From NCBI GenBank assembly GCA_947175305.1, contig CAMWMO010000036.1, forward strand, positions 1 through 8,462: 8,462 nt of DNA, read 5' to 3'. This stretch comes from an uncultured Lachnospiraceae bacterium. GTDB taxonomy: Bacteria > Bacillota > Clostridia > Lachnospirales > Lachnospiraceae. A program made the position numbers and the translations under genes. Positions 6,367-8,462 of the stretch are shown here, piece after piece. The notes beneath the pieces are model-generated. The model was not told the origin of the DNA, ran no database searches, and was given only the letters and a program-made list of their open reading frames with translations. Each line of letters starts with the position of its first letter. Position 1 is the stretch's first letter.

Positions 6367-7852
6367 CGTTTCCTCCTCTTAAGCGTACCTCCAGAATACG
6401 CTTCGTATTTTCCCCCACTCTGTAATGCGTGCTTATGCGATAGCCAGGTATCCATAGAATATGGTTGCCTTCGGCCAGCATATACATACTGCTCCGCTTC
6501 ATTTTGGGGATTTTTTCGTTGACCATATATCGTTTTACGGACTGGGTGTGAAGCGCATCATCTATGGTGAGATAGTCCCCTTCCCGCCTGGTCCGCAACA
6601 ATAAAGACGTAGTTATTTTATCATAATCAAACCATTTCGTATATCTATTTTCTGGAATATTTTGTTCCTTTCTGTAAAAAACGGACGTTTCCGGCAGAGA
6701 ATCCGCTTCCCGCAGGATAAACGTAAAGCCGTTTGTATCCGGCACATTCACATCTACCGGAATATCCGGCAGAAATATCTCCGGAACAATTATCGTCCCG
6801 TCTTCGGAAGACGCATCTTCTCTATCACGCCCTCCCCGTCTTAGGAAAAGAGTCTGATATTCCTTACAGGCTTTGACACCGTTGGGGAGAAAAAGCTCTT
6901 TACTGCCGTCCTTCTCCATCAGCTCTAAAAGGCTGCGGATATGGCAGGCGCCGATATCCTTTCGATGTGGCGTGGTCCTCTCCAGCGCATATAACAACAC
7001 ACGTTTGATCATCGCTCCATCTTCCGAGGCAAGTCCTGCCAGGTTTATAGCAAGCTCTGCTACCGGTCCCTCCTGCCCGGGAATCGGCTCTTCACCCGCC
7101 CTCTCCTTTACATACCTGTCATAAAGCCTGCGTGTCTCCCGTTCCAGATAATCCTCTGTCTCCGCCAGAATATCCGCCAGCTCCCCCATGTGAGACACCG
7201 CCCCGCAGCATATTTCCTGCTGTGCATAGGGCAGTATGTGATGCCTGATCCGGTTGCGAGCATAAATATCTTCCCCGTTCGTGGCGTCCTCCCGATATAC
7301 AAGGCCATAAGCATCCAGATACGCTTCAATTTCTGCGCGGCTCACAGTCAGGAGCGGCCGGATCACGGATTCCCGGATCGGTCGGATCGAACCCAGCCCC
7401 TTTAACCCGCTTCCGCGGAACATGTGAAACAACATTGTCTCCGCCCTGTCCTCCGCGTTGTGGGCCACCGCGATCTTTCCGTCGCCCCTGATCTCCCTGA
7501 GGACCTGGTCAAAGACCTGATAGCGCAGGATCCGTCCCGCCTCCTCCAAGGATACTTTATATCGGGCCGCATAGCCCGGCATGTCCACCTTCCGGAGAAA
7601 AAAAGGAAGCTCCCACTGCTCACACAGCCTCTCCACAAAGGCGGCGTCTTCTCCCGCCTCAGCGCGAAGCCCGTGATCTACATGCACTACGCTCAGCTGA
7701 AAGGGGATCTCTTTTTGCAGCCGCCACAACAGATGAAGCATGCCGACAGAATCCGCGCCGCCGGACACCCCTGCCGCCACACAGTCCCCCGGTACTATCA
7801 TTCCGTGAGCAGCTATATATTTCTTTACTTTTTCATAAATCGCATCCTGCAT
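6323..7852 (-). CDS. tilS: tRNA(Ile)-lysidine synthetase TilS
   Basis: This essential enzyme uses ATP and lysine to convert C34 of the CAU-anticodon tRNA-Ile to lysidine, so that the tRNA reads AUA. The 509-residue product has the N-type ATP pyrophosphatase loop SGGADS (30-35), VVHVDHGLR (55-63), and HNAEDRAET (131-139), a variant of the usual HHxDDQAET. A middle substrate-binding region (about 215-340) and a C-terminal domain (about 415-490, with LLLRTRREGDYL and KIPK) follow. It is longer than the roughly 470 residues of the B. subtilis protein. The last 20 or so residues are Gly/Arg-rich and come from the overlap with hpt. The ATG at 7850-7852 gives an N-terminus that fits the family, although the Shine-Dalgarno is weak (TAGGG at 7863-7867, 10-nt spacer). 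It begins 26 nt after spoIIE. Confidence 0.96.
   Translation of the reverse strand: MQDAIYEKVKKYIAAHGMIVPGDCVAAGVSGGADSVGMLHLLWRLQKEIPFQLSVVHVDHGLRAEAGEDAAFVERLCEQWELPFFLRKVDMPGYAARYKVSLEEAGRILRYQVFDQVLREIRGDGKIAVAHNAEDRAETMLFHMFRGSGLKGLGSIRPIRESVIRPLLTVSRAEIEAYLDAYGLVYREDATNGEDIYARNRIRHHILPYAQQEICCGAVSHMGELADILAETEDYLERETRRLYDRYVKERAGEEPIPGQEGPVAELAINLAGLASEDGAMIKRVLLYALERTTPHRKDIGACHIRSLLELMEKDGSKELFLPNGVKACKEYQTLFLRRGGRDREDASSEDGTIIVPEIFLPDIPVDVNVPDTNGFTFILREADSLPETSVFYRKEQNIPENRYTKWFDYDKITTSLLLRTRREGDYLTIDDALHTQSVKRYMVNEKIPKMKRSSMYMLAEGNHILWIPGYRISTHYRVGENTKRILEVRLRGGNDGGTNRGTVDRGRG
6372..6377 (-). promoter_or_regulatory. Strong Shine-Dalgarno for hpt, inside the tilS coding region
   Basis: AGGAGG on the minus strand lies 5 nt before the hpt ATG. 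It is read in tilS as Arg-Gly-Gly in the frame ending that gene. This near-consensus site makes hpt initiation likely even though upstream ribosomes are still translating tilS. Confidence 0.8.
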
Positions 7853-7878
7853 CTTTTGTTTACCCTACAGATTCCCGA

Positions 7879-8462
7879 TCACGAGATATCCTCCTGACTC
7901 CATATCCCCGTCACAAGCACGGTCATATCGTCCCGGATCCGTCCCCTGCTCTGTTTGATCGCATAGGCCAGAATCTGGTTCGCCATCTCGTTCGGATTTG
8001 TATACTCCATTCTGCCAAGGATTTCCGGCAGCATTTCCTCCCCGATTCCATCCGAAAGCGCATCCAGCACACCGTCCGAAACCATGATCACATAATCCCC
8101 ACTCTGCAGCACTCGTGAATGAATTTCAGGCACCATCTCACGAAAAACCCCAAGGGGCAGATTTTGTGCCGAAAGCCTGTCCACCAGCCAGCCTCTTTTA
8201 ATATAAGTACAGGCCGCTCCCACTTTCACAAACTCACAGCCCCCGGTATAGAGGTCGATATCACAGATATCCAGCGTAGACATAGTCTGTTCCTGTCCTG
8301 CTGCCGCCAGCGCCCCGTTTACCATCTGCACCGCCGGCTCCTTACCAAAGCCCGCCTCCAAAAGCCGCTCCATCATCTCAATCACTCGACCGGATTCCCG
8401 TCCGGCATTCTCCCCGGAACCAACACCATCGGAGAGAAGCACCAGAAGCCTTCCTGTATCCG
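7879..8462 (-). CDS. spoIIE: Stage II sporulation protein E, PP2C phosphatase domain (N-terminal part outside window)
   Basis: The frame is open from the window edge to TGA at 7879-7881, covering the last 193 codons. SpoIIE is the membrane-bound PP2C-type phosphatase that dephosphorylates SpoIIAA and so activates sigma-F in the forespore. The fragment matches the C-terminal half of the PP2C domain: RLLVLLSDGVGSGENA at the start (metal-binding Asp), a Gly-rich beta core, VIMVSDGVLDAL (second metal-binding Asp) and DDMTVLVTGIW at the end. The usual 10-helix membrane N-terminus and central domain lie beyond the window. The internal GTG at 8440-8442 is not a start, because homology runs through it. 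tilS follows 26 nt downstream, as expected near this locus in Firmicutes. Confidence 0.9.
   Translation of the reverse strand, partial: DTGRLLVLLSDGVGSGENAGRESGRVIEMMERLLEAGFGKEPAVQMVNGALAAAGQEQTMSTLDICDIDLYTGGCEFVKVGAACTYIKRGWLVDRLSAQNLPLGVFREMVPEIHSRVLQSGDYVIMVSDGVLDALSDGIGEEMLPEILGRMEYTNPNEMANQILAYAIKQSRGRIRDDMTVLVTGIWSQEDIS

Noticed and set aside
8440..8442. GTG as the start of a 187-residue phosphatase
   Set aside because: The PP2C homology (RLLV before VLLSDG) continues through it to the window edge, so it is internal to spoIIE.

Overview
The window looks like chromosomal DNA of a spore-forming Clostridia species, most plausibly Lachnospiraceae. This rests on a SpoIIE-type sporulation phosphatase, the Firmicutes gene order spoIIE-tilS-hpt-ftsH, and the style of the GH13 and transglutaminase proteins. 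Genes have moderate GC and the main intergenic gap is AT-rich. I see no mobile element, CRISPR array, tRNA or rRNA.

Right-hand block (about 8462 down to 3959, minus strand): the 3' part of spoIIE (cut by the window edge), tilS, hpt and ftsH lie head to tail. Gaps are 26 nt (spoIIE-tilS), a 44-nt overlap (tilS-hpt) and 23 nt (hpt-ftsH), so this is very probably one transcript. It joins a sporulation phosphatase, a tRNA-Ile lysidine synthetase, a purine-salvage enzyme and a membrane AAA+ protease, a conserved Firmicutes housekeeping cluster.

Middle gap (3665-3958): a 294-bp AT-rich region with a G-run/C-run hairpin, a clear intrinsic terminator about 157 nt after the ftsH stop, and a candidate promoter for the next genes.

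Left-hand block (3664 down to 270, minus strand): a cytoplasmic GH13 alpha-glycosidase of neopullulanase/cyclomaltodextrinase type, followed after 11 nt by a membrane-anchored transglutaminase-like protein. The ribosome-binding site of the second gene lies in the last two sense codons of the first, so the two are probably co-expressed.

Left edge (1-219, plus strand): the 3' end of a convergent gene whose product resembles the extracellular domain of the cell-division protein FtsX. It stops where FtsX would continue into its remaining membrane helices. A bidirectional hairpin terminator sits between this gene and the transglutaminase gene.

Most of the window is ordinary core genome. The points most worth a second look are the truncated-looking FtsX-domain protein, the coupled GH13/transglutaminase pair, the unusual ftsH 3' region and the tilS-hpt overlap.
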